From Alviniconcha marisindica (lineage: Eukaryota > Mollusca > Gastropoda > Provannidae), in the NCBI GenBank assembly GCA_018857735.1, contig JABMCL010002141.1, forward strand, positions 112,001 through 176,000: a stretch of DNA of 64,000 nt, written 5' to 3'. The notes under the pieces are model-generated. The model searched no databases and was not told where the DNA came from. It worked only from the letters and a program-made list of their open reading frames with translations. Positions 34,690 through 44,990 of this stretch are shown here, piece after piece. The translations under genes and the position numbers were made by a program. Numbering within the stretch: the first letter of the stretch is position 1; each line of letters begins with the position of its first letter.

Positions 34690-34835
34690 GTTTAACTGTT
34701 GTTTATGTGTCATTTGTAGCTTGATAAAGGGGATTACCCCAAACATTTGCATGTTGTGTTTTCTAATAAATACTGTTCTTTTTAACCTTTTATTTGTTTG
34801 GACCTTGTTTTAGAATGCTAGCAGACTGTTTCAGA
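34690..34835 (+). mobile_element. Penelope-like terminal fragment
   Basis: TAGCTTGATAAAGGGGATTA then CCCCAAAC (hammerhead-like core, GGGG/CCCC stem; canonical CUGAUGA and GAAA are mutated). It continues TGTTGTGTTTTCTAATAAAT, TTTTTAACCTTTTATTTGTT and GAATGCTAGCAG. Related copies: 6231-6475, 21361-21530, 55619-55790. Confidence 0.55.
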
Positions 34836-36424
34836 CTTTTTAAAGTTTAACAACAATAAAATTATTATATTATAATTATAATTACACCATAAATGATGTG
34901 AAGAACATGTCATACATGACAAGAGAGTCCACCCCCACCCCCTTCCCAAGTCTCTTTTTCAACCATTCTGACCATGCAGTGAATAGAGTAAGTAGTACAT
35001 TAGTAACTGACTCTATTCCTCCCAGCTCATAGTTTCATCTATTTCTCTGTAACAATATTACACATAGTTTGTATCAGGTCAGCCCAAAAAATGGTGAGAA
35101 AACTGATTTTTTCCTAAGTATTTCTGATGCTACTGTGAAACTGACATTTGAGTACATCTGACAAAACTGGTATGACAATGCAGTTAAATGTAAGTTATTA
35201 ATATTATCATGCCAAGTGTGAACAGACCTGCTTAAACAGTCTTCAAGAATAATCCCACAATAAAAACTTTCTCCCAAACCATGATAATTATGTTCACTAT
35301 CACTCTTACAGATAAGTCAGACTCACAAACAGCACTGCGGGTGAGCTTGTTTATGCATTTAACTACAATAAAAAGAAGATTAAACTGGATTGGATAAGCA
35401 TTTACTGAAAAAATATGGTTGGCATTTTTTCTGAACCCTGGCAATTTGGGTTTGTTTGCTTTATTCACCAAGGCTGGCTGGACAAACACTGAAGATTATA
35501 TTTTGCCTGTCTAAAATCAACCAAAAACTGAAAGCAGTCCTCATACAAAGGTCAAAGTGGAGACATTTCATCTAAAATAGTAAAAGGCACTCAAAATGCA
35601 ATCTAGCCCCCAACTCCCAAAAGCAGTAAAACAAAGCAGGAGTTGCAGCTGAAATGCAAATGAGCTCATGATAATAATAAAAGAACAATCTAAGTTTGTG
35701 ACGCCATGAACAATCATTGGCACAGGACACAATGTTCTGCACTGAGATTTTTAGGCATATAATGATATATGCAAAGCAAAGCCTTTCGCCCTTCATTTTG
35801 GGGAACTTTATCTTTTGTTTGCTGCTTATAAGATTAAGAAGGCATCTCTGCTGCCAGTTTGTATACTGTGGGGGTCTGACATACTAAAGTGTTCTTTCTT
35901 GCCTTTTTGTGTGTTCTGACCTGAATGCATAAAGTAGCTGGCAGGTTTGTCCATATAGGTCTATTACATGTCACTGCACATTTCGCCAGCAGGGGATGGA
36001 GTGGAAAGATGATATCATCGAAACCTCAGTTTTTAGATTTATAAAGAGTGTGTAGGCGTTAAGCGGCGTTCAGACAATATTGAGTTTGTGTGAGACAATA
36101 GGAGAAGCAACTTGGCATCCCCTCAGAGAAACAGCAGGTGTGAAAGTGATTAGATGAGAAACCTGATGCCTGTAATCTCCTTTCAACCCAGGGCCTTGGG
36201 CTATGCAATTGACTTCTCACCACACTCTGACTGACAGATGAGCTCACACCAGTCAGCATGTGAGTACAAACAGTGAACACACCTCCTTACACAAGCCCAC
36301 AGGCTGAAGTACCAGTGTAATGTAAACAAAGCATGTGCCCATGCTGTTTTCAAAAACAATGATCAACAGCACTGAGTCTGTGCAGTCTGAAGCACAAGTT
36401 TGAACATGAGTTATGTTTAATAAT
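34836..36424. other. Non-coding interval
   Basis: AT-rich and CpG-poor, probably MARCHF5 intron. No exon with MARCHF5 similarity and no bounded repeat was recognised. Confidence 0.35.
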
Positions 36425-37300
36425 TATAATAATAATAATGGATACTTAAGAGCGCCTAGAATGCACTGGCCTTAAGCGCTTACACATTCTTTAAATGTGC
36501 AGATTTTCATAATTCAACACGTGCGCATGTGCACACACATACACACACACATAAGGCAATGGGACTGAAGAAAAGATTTTTTAAAAGAGAAAGATTTTCA
36601 AGGAAGATTTGAAAGAACTGACAGAGGTAGATGATGGACAGAAACAGGGAACTGGTTCCAGATAACCGGAGCCTGGTAAGAGAAGGAGCACTGACCACTG
36701 GGCTTTGTTTGGAAGGATGGTATTCTGAACACTCAGAGTTCGCAGATGAGCAGAGCTGCTGAGATGGAGTGTAAAGGTGAAGAAGTTCTCAAAGGTACAT
36801 GGGAGCCTGATGAGAAATGATCTTAAAGCAAAGCAAAGACAACTTGCATTTGATCCTCTGCTCAGTAGGTAGCCAGTGAAGAGAATAAAGCATAGGAGTG
36901 ATGAGGGTGGATCTGTTTGTTCTGAAAATGAGTCTTGCAGTATTCTTGCATGCTTTTTGAAGTTTAGAAAGAAGATACTTAGGACAGCCCGCCACAAGCA
37001 AGTTGCAATAATCTAGTCTTGAAAGAACAAACGCACACAACAATTTTTTGGTGACATCTTCGGACAGACAGTGGCATATTGCACTAATCTGATGATGTTC
37101 CAGATAGCATATATACAACAAACAGAGATTTGCTGTTGGAAATAGAGAGAGTAGGATCAAGACAGACACCTAGGTTGCGAACTGTGTTGGCAAGTTTGAT
37201 GTCAGAACCCTCCAGGTTTATGGACTGTGGAACAGAGTCAGAGTTGAGAATCATCTTCGAAGCAGTCAGAATAATTTCCATTTTATGATTGTTATCTGCA
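36425..37300 (-). pseudogene. L2/CR1-group LINE, reverse-transcriptase C-terminus, dead copy
   Basis: On the - strand from about 37281: a decayed VRNLGVCLDPTLS block (37170). Next is AFVLSRLDYCNLLVAGCPKY (about 37020) and RLIFRTNRS...LHWLPTEQRIKC (36870-36940). Then come SVLLLLPGSG/LEPVP... (compare WN.LP) and SSFKSSLKIFLF near 36590. The frames change at least twice. The 3' UTR runs to an (ATT)n tail at 36425-36440 and includes AAGCGCTTACACATTCTTTA in its plus-strand text. A tail-only relative is at 23060-23150. Confidence 0.85.
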
Positions 37301-38900
37301 GTTAATTATTTGTCATCCAAGGTTTTACATCAGAAATACAAGACTGAGTTGAATGAATGATTTCAAGAAGTTTACTCCTCTTTTCTATGTTGGGGGAGGT
37401 ATCTGGTTAAAAGCGAGTGGTCAGTTAGACGCTGACAACAGCCCCTTCCTCGTGACATGTTAAACACACATGTAAACTGAACAGAATAAAGTTTGAAAAA
37501 AAATGTATTTCGGGCAAAAATGTATTTACCACAACAAAGGAACACATTACCACTGAATCACTGCCATTGGCCATTTTTCTTTTCAAAACAATGGTCACAA
37601 GTTATTAAAATCTAGTCTACGTGTTTCTGATGTAAAAGATGATCTGGCTTACATCCATCTGGACTTCAAAAGATGGAGAAAAAAGCAAAGAAAAAAAGCA
37701 AACAAACAATAAAACAATGCAGAGTCCAAAAAAATAACATCCATCCATCTACCCAAAAGATTTAGTTTCTTCCTCAGACCACTTTCCCGAGAGCTGTTAA
37801 TTTCTCTAGCCTGTTACTACAATGTCCACTGAAATCTACACTACATGTCCATTGCAGTCCACAGTGTACTTTCTGGTGTCATGATTCAAATCAGTATTCC
37901 AAAGTCCATCACATTATATGAATGGGTGTAAAACACCAAGTTTAGATACTAAATCACAATATAAATTTTATACAAAATAAGCAAACAGCTAATTAACTAA
38001 CATTTGCCAAAAACAGCCACCTGGCAGGATACATGTTCTTCCAGAGATATTTCACAAAAAGTCATCTGTGTAGATTATATCAGCGTGATTACAGACTGTT
38101 GGTCTTAACAGCTCTGTTAACCGCGCAGATTTTTTTTTTAAAAGGGCATCAGGGCGAAACACATGGTGAAAACATCTGTAACATATTTTGTTCAAATACT
38201 ACAAAAATCAACACAAAACAAAAGCCCAACAAGGTCACAATGCCCCTGCCTAAAACAAAGCATGCCTTGACCAGAAACTCAATTATAATTTATTGAAAGA
38301 TACAAGATGAAAGAAAATCACACCACTAGTGTAGGCTGATTCACTCTTCCTGTTACTCATCCCTTTATACTGGAAGAAGCAGGGGAGGTTGGGGGGCAAA
38401 GCTGTATTAAACAAAACCACTAAAGTCAGGAAAGCTGAACTGCTGGAAGTAGGCATAAGCAATACTGTGACCAACCACAGGCTCAAAAGAGGGAAAGTTG
38501 GCTAGCGCTTGAAGGGGGCCTTGGCACATGGTCTGCATCCACAGTACCCTATCGCCGGATGCTCATCAGTAGTAACAGCTTCGGATTTAACATGTTTATC
38601 AACAAAAAGAAAGAAAACTAAATGGCATGTGTAGGCAGAATGTGATGAACAGAAATTTTAGAGACAGAAAAAGAAAAAAGAAAAAAATTAAGTCTTTTGT
38701 GTATAACATATATTCGAGTATATATTGTTTCCTGTGTGTTTTCCTTGTATAAACCTACACACAATTCTAAGCTGAACAGGCTATTGATGGAAACACCACA
38801 TAAGTAACAGGCTAATTCACATTCTCCAGCAAAATGCACACTGACCTATTCGACAGTGACATTTCCCTGGGGTGATGTAGCGTGAGATACACTCACTGAT
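37301..38900. other. Non-coding interval
   Basis: AT-rich, A-run-containing sequence. No gene or well-bounded repeat is supported. Confidence 0.35.
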
Positions 38901-40924
38901 TAATACTGTATAACTTAGCCAGGAGGTAATCATGCTGTATAATTCTGGCCCCCGGTCCTAACACAAAGCGCGAACACTCGCTGCGTGGTTTACACTCACT
39001 ACAATGCTCCGCAGCAATTAAAGGGAAAGGTTATACTGGACTGCCGTGTTTCTATGAAGTCACTCTCCTGCGCTGTGTAAGCTGCAAGAAGTGAACAGAC
39101 GTCTGTTTATTTGAACACCGCAGACAGAGATGCAAAAGGCTTTGCAAACAAAGGCTGTCACCTTGCGCAGCAAGATTTCCCACCTCTCGCCCTTACCCGC
39201 TGCTATGTGTCCACTTAAACCGCTGCCAGCACCCACACACCTTTTTCGCGGCACGTCGTCTCACCGAGTATAATGCGCCAGTACAGTGTTAGCGATCGCA
39301 AAAGTGTCAGCGGTTTACAAAATACAAAAAGCCCGACCCACAAATATCATGCAAGTGTCTAACCACCCACTATGCCAGCATAACATCTGCATAACATTCA
39401 GCCTGGCAATGACGCGCACACACATGCCAAGCTTGGCCGCTAAACGTCCGCGGCTCAGTAGACACACGATGCACAAACCGCCCTTCGGGGACTCGAACCC
39501 GTGTTATGAACCTGACTCAACAGCCAGAACTCAAAAGGTTGCAATGACCAGCGGATTTGAACCTCATTACGACCTTGACCTGGGTATCAGCAACCCAAAT
39601 GTTTCGCATGACTCTCTGCTGCTAACGTATCAGAATGCCAGGTTTGGTCGTAAGGGGTTCAGCGGTTCAAAAACTCAGAGACAGACACCTGTTCTTTTTA
39701 GAATCGAAACTCTTGTTCGAATCGAATCCTCTATTTGTCAATACCATCCTAGGCTCTCTACACCTTACCCTGTAATGATACACAGATATACATCATGTTA
39801 CGTGTACCACGTTTAGAAACAATTGGTTGTACGTTTAATAAACAAACTGTTACAAACAATAATTTGCAACGTTCCTCCTGGTGTATCTGAAGAAGCTACT
39901 GAAAATATCGTACGCCAGCTGCATCTAGCTTTACGTATAGTACACGCTCGTGTCCCTCTAATTAAGCCGTTCGAAACACGAGTGAAAATTATATTGTTGC
40001 CGCAATTGAATAAAATATGCCTCCCAATTAGCGGGTTGTTGGAGCTTTGGTCGCGGGCCACTTGTTGAAAAGGAACTAACGATGTTGGCTGCAGCAATTA
40101 CCACAGCCACATAAATGTATATATAACCACTGCATGCCAATGCCATTTTGCAGCAGGTACACACATTAGCCCAGACACTGGTGCCACTGCTGGCCTGCAA
40201 TGGACAAGCGGTAATGATGGTGAAAACAGAGGTTGAACTTGCTCTGGCGGTTTGATCACACTCACTCTCTCTTTCGCGCGGATGCAGACCCGACTGCATG
40301 AAACATGGCATTGAAAACATGGCACTGAAAGTGGAGCGGCAAATCCAAAGCCGAAGCAGTAAGTTTAAACGGAAACAAAAAGCGAAGACGCAAACTGGCC
40401 AGAAAAAGCAGAAAATGTGCAAATATATTCACCTGCAGGCTTAATTTGCTTGTTTAATATTCATACAGAAAGAAATTTTATCTCATTTTTTGCTTTGAAT
40501 TTGAGCTCCTCATGGGCGCAGTTCGCTCTTTACAATTGAAATGCAGAAAAGCTTTCGCTTGGTACTTTTGCCACATGTTCCGGCCTTGTTCATAATATAA
40601 CTGATGCTGATTGCTGGACCAAAACAAAGCAAAAAACTTATCATTAAATTGATAGTGAGCAAGAAAATCCCAACGTTAAAGTTTTCGCCACGCTGGCCTG
40701 CCGATCTGATGGTCCACACATTTCATTATGAGTGAACAAATATTAACGTATTACTATCAGTGAAGTTGTCATCTCCGGTAACTATCAAACTGTACACAGT
40801 AACAAAACAACAGACACGCACATCTCCCTCAAGACAGCGCTGACGGTGTTTGCATTATACTTGCTTACTGGAAAATAATAACCCTGGCCTGCCGTATCTG
40901 TGGAGTCTGCCTCTCAAAATCAAC
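38900..40924. other. CpG-rich interval without a recognised gene
   Basis: From about 38.9 kb, CpG dinucleotides become frequent (for example CGCGAACACTCGCTGCG near 38970 and TTTCGCGCGG near 40273). The longest ORF of the window (39286-39816, + strand, 176 codons) lies here, but its product is not recognised and its codons look random. A TTAAAGGGAAAGG phrase at about 39018 resembles a TTAA-element terminus; no partner was found. It could hold a promoter, but no start site can be assigned. Confidence 0.35.
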
Positions 40925-41085
40925 CAACTAATACAATACAATACAACTTTATTGTCTCTGTGTTGAGAAATTTGCCTTCTGGCTCGTCATTTACACAAAA
41001 CATTTAACACATTTAACAATAAAACATCAACAACTCAATGAAACACGGAGCTAAAAACCGCTCAAACTAGATACAAGGAAAATAC
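40925..41085 (-). mobile_element. LINE 3' end (33.2-34.5 kb family), left part of a split copy
   Basis: On the - strand it ends GAGCCAGAAGGCAAATTTCT, then GACAATAAAGTTGTATTGTA with a (TTGTA)n tail at 40928-40945. This matches 34455-34512. It is separated from further 3' UTR of the same family (43803-44130) by the TTAA element at 41090-43798. Confidence 0.75.
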
Positions 41086-41376
41086 TTAAAGGGCTTGTAA
41101 AGGCAGTTTTTGTTTGCAACGGAACGTTGAAAATCGACCCAATTATGAAAGTCTAGTGCATAACATGACCTTTAAATCTAATAAAATGTCAATGCCATGA
41201 AAGTAAGTATGTTTACGAAGGAAGAAATGCATGCCGATCAGGCCGAATTTCGTCTGCTTGTTTTAATCTCGAAATACGCGCGAGATCCGCGACGTAGGTC
41301 TCTGACGTCACAAACAGACCACTTAGGCGAATGGCGAATGAGGCGCGTTTTCACCATCAATCGGTCCACAACGAAA

Positions 41377-41599
41377 ATGCCACGCCGAATGTGCGGCCGT
41401 GGGATGCGCAGAGCTGCAGACCAAAGTGTCGTTGTTTTCCTTTCACACCTTCCCGAAAGATAGCAGTCGAAGGAAGCTTCATCCTTGGAGATTCGAACTG
41501 GAAACTGTTCCAAGTCGGTTACCCTGTGGACACCCACACAGACATGATTTTTTTACTAAAGGGTATCGGTCACACATCGCCCGGCTTTCGCTAGGTTGA
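41377..41599 (+). pseudogene. THAP-domain protein, frameshifted N-terminus
   Basis: THAP domains are C2CH zinc fingers that bind DNA and occur in P-element and Kolobok-type proteins. ATG at 41377 gives MPRR. The zinc-binding frame starts at TGT 41390: CAAVGCAELQTKVSLFSF with HTFPKDSSRRK, matching the THAP start (C-x2-4-C ... VS.F.FPKD). The two are out of register by one base, so a one-base insertion breaks the start. The C-terminal C-x2-H part is not recognisable before the stop at about 41599. The intact-looking relative at 53027-53215 has the same MPxxC spacing without the shift. Confidence 0.65.
41493..41547 (+). repeat. Direct repeat, first copy (second at 43456-43508)
   Basis: TTCCAAGTCGGTTACCCTGT then GGACACCCACACAGAC recurs at about 43472 as TTCCAAGCCGGTTGCCCTGT then GGACACTCACACAGAC. 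The copies are in the same orientation and bracket about 1.9 kb of the TTAA element. Confidence 0.75.
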
Positions 41600-42140
41600 T
41601 CCTTGGTAGATGTATGAAACCTCCGTCCTTGCCAATTCAACAAGGAATATATCCAGACCGACCAAAGGACTCTGAAATACATTTTGACACCTTGGCACCC
41701 AGTGCAAAGATTAAAATTAAAAAAGGGGAAAAACCTTTTTCACAAGAAACCCTCCAGAAAAAGAAAGGGAAATCAACAAAAGAGGCAAATGAACACACAA
41801 ATCCTAAGCAAGAATGAACTCGTAATAAATGCAGAAGAAGAAGAAAGGAGAGAAAGAAAACAAACAAAAACAAAAGGACATGGTAAACACGGAGAAAAGA
41901 AAGGAAAAACAGGAGGTACAACTATTGAACTACCAACAAATACCCCTGCCTTGTCTAAGAAACAAAACAAAAGCGAGGCAAAAACATCAATGAAAACAAC
42001 CGAGAGAAAAGTAAAAGCCGAAAGGTAAACAGAAACTCGGCTGGCCTGTGCACCAACGAATAGTACAGGGCTTAGGGAAAAATAGCGGCACTCTCACGGG
42101 GCCGCGCCGAAGCCACGGCACCATTCGGTCGACATAGCAG

Positions 42141-42190
42141 TTTGTCCCTAATATGCTCTTTAGCATCTGAGAACATTAAGAAAGAAAGAA
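42141..42190 (+). repeat. Diverged SINE/LINE 3' hairpin tail
   Basis: TTTGTCCCTAATATGCTCTT, TAGCATCTGAGAACATTAAG and an (AAGA)n tail align with the 3' end of the U2-headed SINE. The inner stem ATGTC/GACAT is replaced by ATGCT/AGCAT, so pairing is kept while the bases changed. Confidence 0.6.
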
Positions 42191-43802
42191 GGCAAAGACA
42201 GTAAGTCTAGCACGAATGCCTACAGCAGAAAGGCCGTGTAAGAAGAAAAAGCCGTGACAAAAAAAGAAAAGAAAAAGAACAGACAAAAATGCCTAGGCAA
42301 AGAAAGAAAGACCAAACCACAAATGTTGACGGCAAAACGAAAAATGGCTGCCCTAATCACGCAAGCAAACAGCTGACACCAAATGAAACAAACAAAACAG
42401 CTGAAACCACCTCAAAATCCAAACGGTGGCCTACCTGCAAACATAAGGTGGAAAAAAAACCCACCAAATCACAACAGTCTAATAGACTACTGTCTGCAAC
42501 AAATGAGTGGACGACTACATTGACTACATTTGGTGCAGCCATAAGAGCATAGAGCAAAAATAACTGTGCGACAAACAGATGGAAAGCCAAATTAACCATA
42601 ACTAACATGAATCTTAACTAACTCTAACTAATCCCTCACTAACCCGGCTTCCATCTAGAAAAATAAAGGCTGCAGACTGATAAAACAAATCGCTAATCAG
42701 GACTACCGATGACAATGCATCGGGATGTAAACAAATGCGGACGAAAAGAGAAAGCGGGTACGAAATGGCCAATAAACCTGAGATAAAAAATAAAAAAAGA
42801 TGAAGAAAGAACGCATGGTGGAAAAGAAGAGGAAAAGAGAGAAAAACAAAACAACAACACTTTCTGAAAAGAAAGGGGAGGCAAGAAATGTCAGCGAGCA
42901 ACAAGACAAAGGCTGGACACACGTAATCCGTGTACACAATACAATCCATTCAGCCGACAACAACACGGCAGGGCAACAGACGCTCACGAACTACCCCACA
43001 CAAAGAAAGAATGAGCGGTTCGTTAAACATCGAGACTACCCCCTCACTCGTACATCGCGAATGAACGATATAACTCGAGAAACAAAAAGGGGAAGCCATG
43101 AGAAAAAAACAGTGAATGGCAAGATCCGGCAACTAGCCCAACCCCAAACCCTAACCCAGGGAGGCCACGGAATCGCTAGTCTATTGAACTAGAACGAACA
43201 AACCTTTTTCATCGTTACATAATGATAAACAAGGCTAAACTGGGAAAATAAAATAAAACACCCAAATAAAAGGCAGGCTCCCTGATAAGGTCCAGCCTGT
43301 AGTGAAAGCTAGAGTAAACACAACGAAAACGACCGAAACGCCACGCACCTAACAAGGCTCGAGAAAGATGAAATAACAAGGGGGAATAAACAAAGGCCCA
43401 ACTACTGAAAAGGAGTTTCATCCCTATATGTTGTTTTGAAATCCTCTTTATATTATTTGAACTAGACATTTTTCCAAGCCGGTTGCCCTGTGGACACTCA
43501 CACAGACCCGACTTCCACGTTTGGTTGCTGGTCTGTTTGTGACGTCACTGCCCGACCGTTGACCTTTAGCTCTCGCGGATCTCGCATTCAAAATGCGCTG
43601 GTTTTGAAACGTTCAGTTGACCGTATTTTCCGACCTTTTTGCTAAAATAAACGCATTACAACCTAGTCGAGGCCTGAAAAAGTTTTAAACATGTGAGTAA
43701 TAGACTGTTTCTTATCTTCGAACGTTAGTACGGACCTATATGTTGTTTTGAAACGATTTGGAGTCATTTTGTGTCCCGAAACTGCGTTTACAGGCCCTTT
43801 AA

Positions 43803-43844
43803 CAATAACAATGTACACACACACGCACGCACGCATCCCCCCCC

Positions 43845-43875
<31 letters not shown>

Positions 43876-44130
43876 ATTATTCTTCTGGCTCACCAATAAC
43901 TTAAAACATTCAATAAATTTCAATAAAACTAAATTCCTTAAACAACAAAACACTAAAATCGAAACACTCAATCGACCGCAACATATAATTATAGGCAGCA
44001 TTTATGAAGCAACATATTAAATCCAGGCAGTATATAATTCCTCTCACGCACGCACGCACACATTATTCTTCTGGCTCACAAATAACTTAAAACACTCAGT
44101 AAATATTACAAAATATAAACGAACTAACAG
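43803..44130 (-). mobile_element. LINE 3' UTR units (33.2-34.5 kb family), right part of a split copy
   Basis: On the - strand it contains two tandem units: TTTAATATGTTGCTTCATAA, GAGTGTTTCGATTTTAGTG, AATTTAGTTTTATTGAAATT, GAGCCAGAAGAATAATG. The units are separated by CA/CG microsatellite at 44043-44061. It includes the poly-C tract at 43837-43861. With 40925-41085 it forms one element interrupted by the TTAA transposon. Confidence 0.7.
43837..43861 (+). repeat. Poly-C tract (25 bases)
   Basis: C homopolymer between CA/CG microsatellites. Confidence 0.95.
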
Positions 44131-44769
44131 CACTCGACAGACGTCACACGAATAACATGGGACACATGCACCACCATACGACGTTCGGCTACAAAAGATT
44201 CAGCGGCTCATCAGATTATTGTCTGAAAAAAACCCCGGATACACGGACAAGTGACTCCACAGTGCTTCCCCGCCCTGGGGTGCGAGGGGTATACAAAGAA
44301 AAAGCTACAGCCTTGATCCCGACTTCCTGTATTTCAAAACCGAGTTAGGACGAAGGAAAGAAAGGAGAGTGTTTGTGAGGCCAGAGAGTGAGAACTAACA
44401 AATCCTTCAACAAGTGGGTCCCAGCACAACCCGTTTTTGTCGTTGCGAGGCCGTCTGCAGACCCCTTGCTCCCTGGAGGGTTTCACCACAAAACGCATTA
44501 ACACGCTGAGGCCTGAGGGCTGTAGAACGTACCGAACACTACTCACACATCAGTTAGTGGTAATGTCGACCTCATTTAAATCATCCGCTAAAAGAATTCC
44601 CGAAGGTTACAGCTACAAATTTGACTCTTCTGTTTTGTTGACAATTGTACAATTTAACACCACCGTTCCCCTGCCCCTTTTTGTCTTTCGTTGTCTTTCA
44701 TTTGTAAAAACAGTAGCGAAACCCGTTTGCAAAAGAGAATGGATCGCAATAAACAGTGTAATACTGATA
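44131..44769. other. Non-coding interval (CpG-rich)
   Basis: No recognised gene. The ORF at 44437-44778 (+, 113 codons) has no recognisable domain. Confidence 0.35.
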
Positions 44770-44778
44770 CGCGCATAG

Positions 44779-44981
44779 TGATCGCTTCTCGGCCTTTTGG
44801 CTAAGATCATAGTTCAGGATCTGTGTGAGAGTCGAGGTGGCCGTCCTGGGCTGTCTGTCCTAACGAGCTTTCTGGCTTCTGTGGACGTAAAGATTTATTG
44901 AATCATGCTTCGGCATTGGTCACAGCTTGTCCCTAACATGTCAGCCGACATCTGAGGACTAAACATCACTTCATCATCATC
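44779..44981 (+). mobile_element. Full-length SINE with U2 snRNA-derived head
   Basis: Positions 44781-44809 are identical to the first 29 bases of U2 snRNA (ATCGCTTCTCGGCCTTTTGG then CTAAGATCA). After that, similarity fades (GTTCAGGATCTGTG against U2 GTGTAGTATCTGTT). The body includes GAGAGTCGAGGTGGCCGTCC and ATGCTTCGGCATTGGTCACA. It ends in the hairpin tail (TTGTCCCTAACATGTCAGCC, GACATCTGAGGAC) and a (CAT)n tail. Exact 9-bp duplications CGCGCATAG at 44770-44778 and 44982-44990 prove an insertion of about 203 bp. Related copies: 34600-34656, 51496-51673 and the diverged 42141-42190. SINEs with snRNA-derived heads (SINEU) are known from other animals. Only bases 1-29 of U2 are present, so this is not a U2 gene. 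Confidence 0.9.
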
Positions 44982-44990
44982 CGCGCATAG

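Larger units (their letters stand above)
41090..43798. mobile_element. Kolobok/T2-like DNA transposon (TTAA target, THAP-encoding, decayed)
   Basis: The left terminus AGGGCTTGTAAAGGCAG and the right terminus (complement AGGGCCTGTAAACGCAG) are inverted repeats, each bordered by TTAA (41086-41089 and 43799-43802). The ends therefore read TTAAAGGG..., as in the T2/Kolobok group. Subterminal similarity continues inwards: TGACGTCACAAACAGACCA at about 41304, and its complement at about 43527-43545. A broken THAP zinc-finger ORF starts 287 bp from the left end. The middle is A/G-rich, with lysine-rich ORFs at 41684-42028, 42289-42552 and 42800-43192 that I do not recognise. No DDE transposase was recognised. 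Confidence 0.7.

Noticed and set aside
39018..39040. A third TTAA element terminus (TTAAAGGGAAAGG)
   Set aside because: No complementary terminus ending in TTAA was found within a plausible distance.
39286..39816. The longest ORF in the window (176 codons, + strand) as a gene
   Set aside because: No recognisable domain, no codon bias, no splice context, and other frames are open too. In CpG-rich, stop-poor sequence such an ORF is expected by chance.
43139..43160. Interstitial telomeric repeat (CCCTAA)
   Set aside because: Only about one and a half imperfect units (AAACCCTAACCC); chance in C/A-rich sequence.
41684..43192. Lysine-rich ORFs as transposase
   Set aside because: The composition follows from A/G-rich DNA. 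I found no DDE residues or zinc-binding pattern, and the frames are not contiguous.
44781..44809. A genuine U2 snRNA gene
   Set aside because: Only the first 29 bases match. The branch-point-recognition region, Sm site and 3' stem-loops of U2 are absent, and the match is part of an inserted retroposon with duplications.
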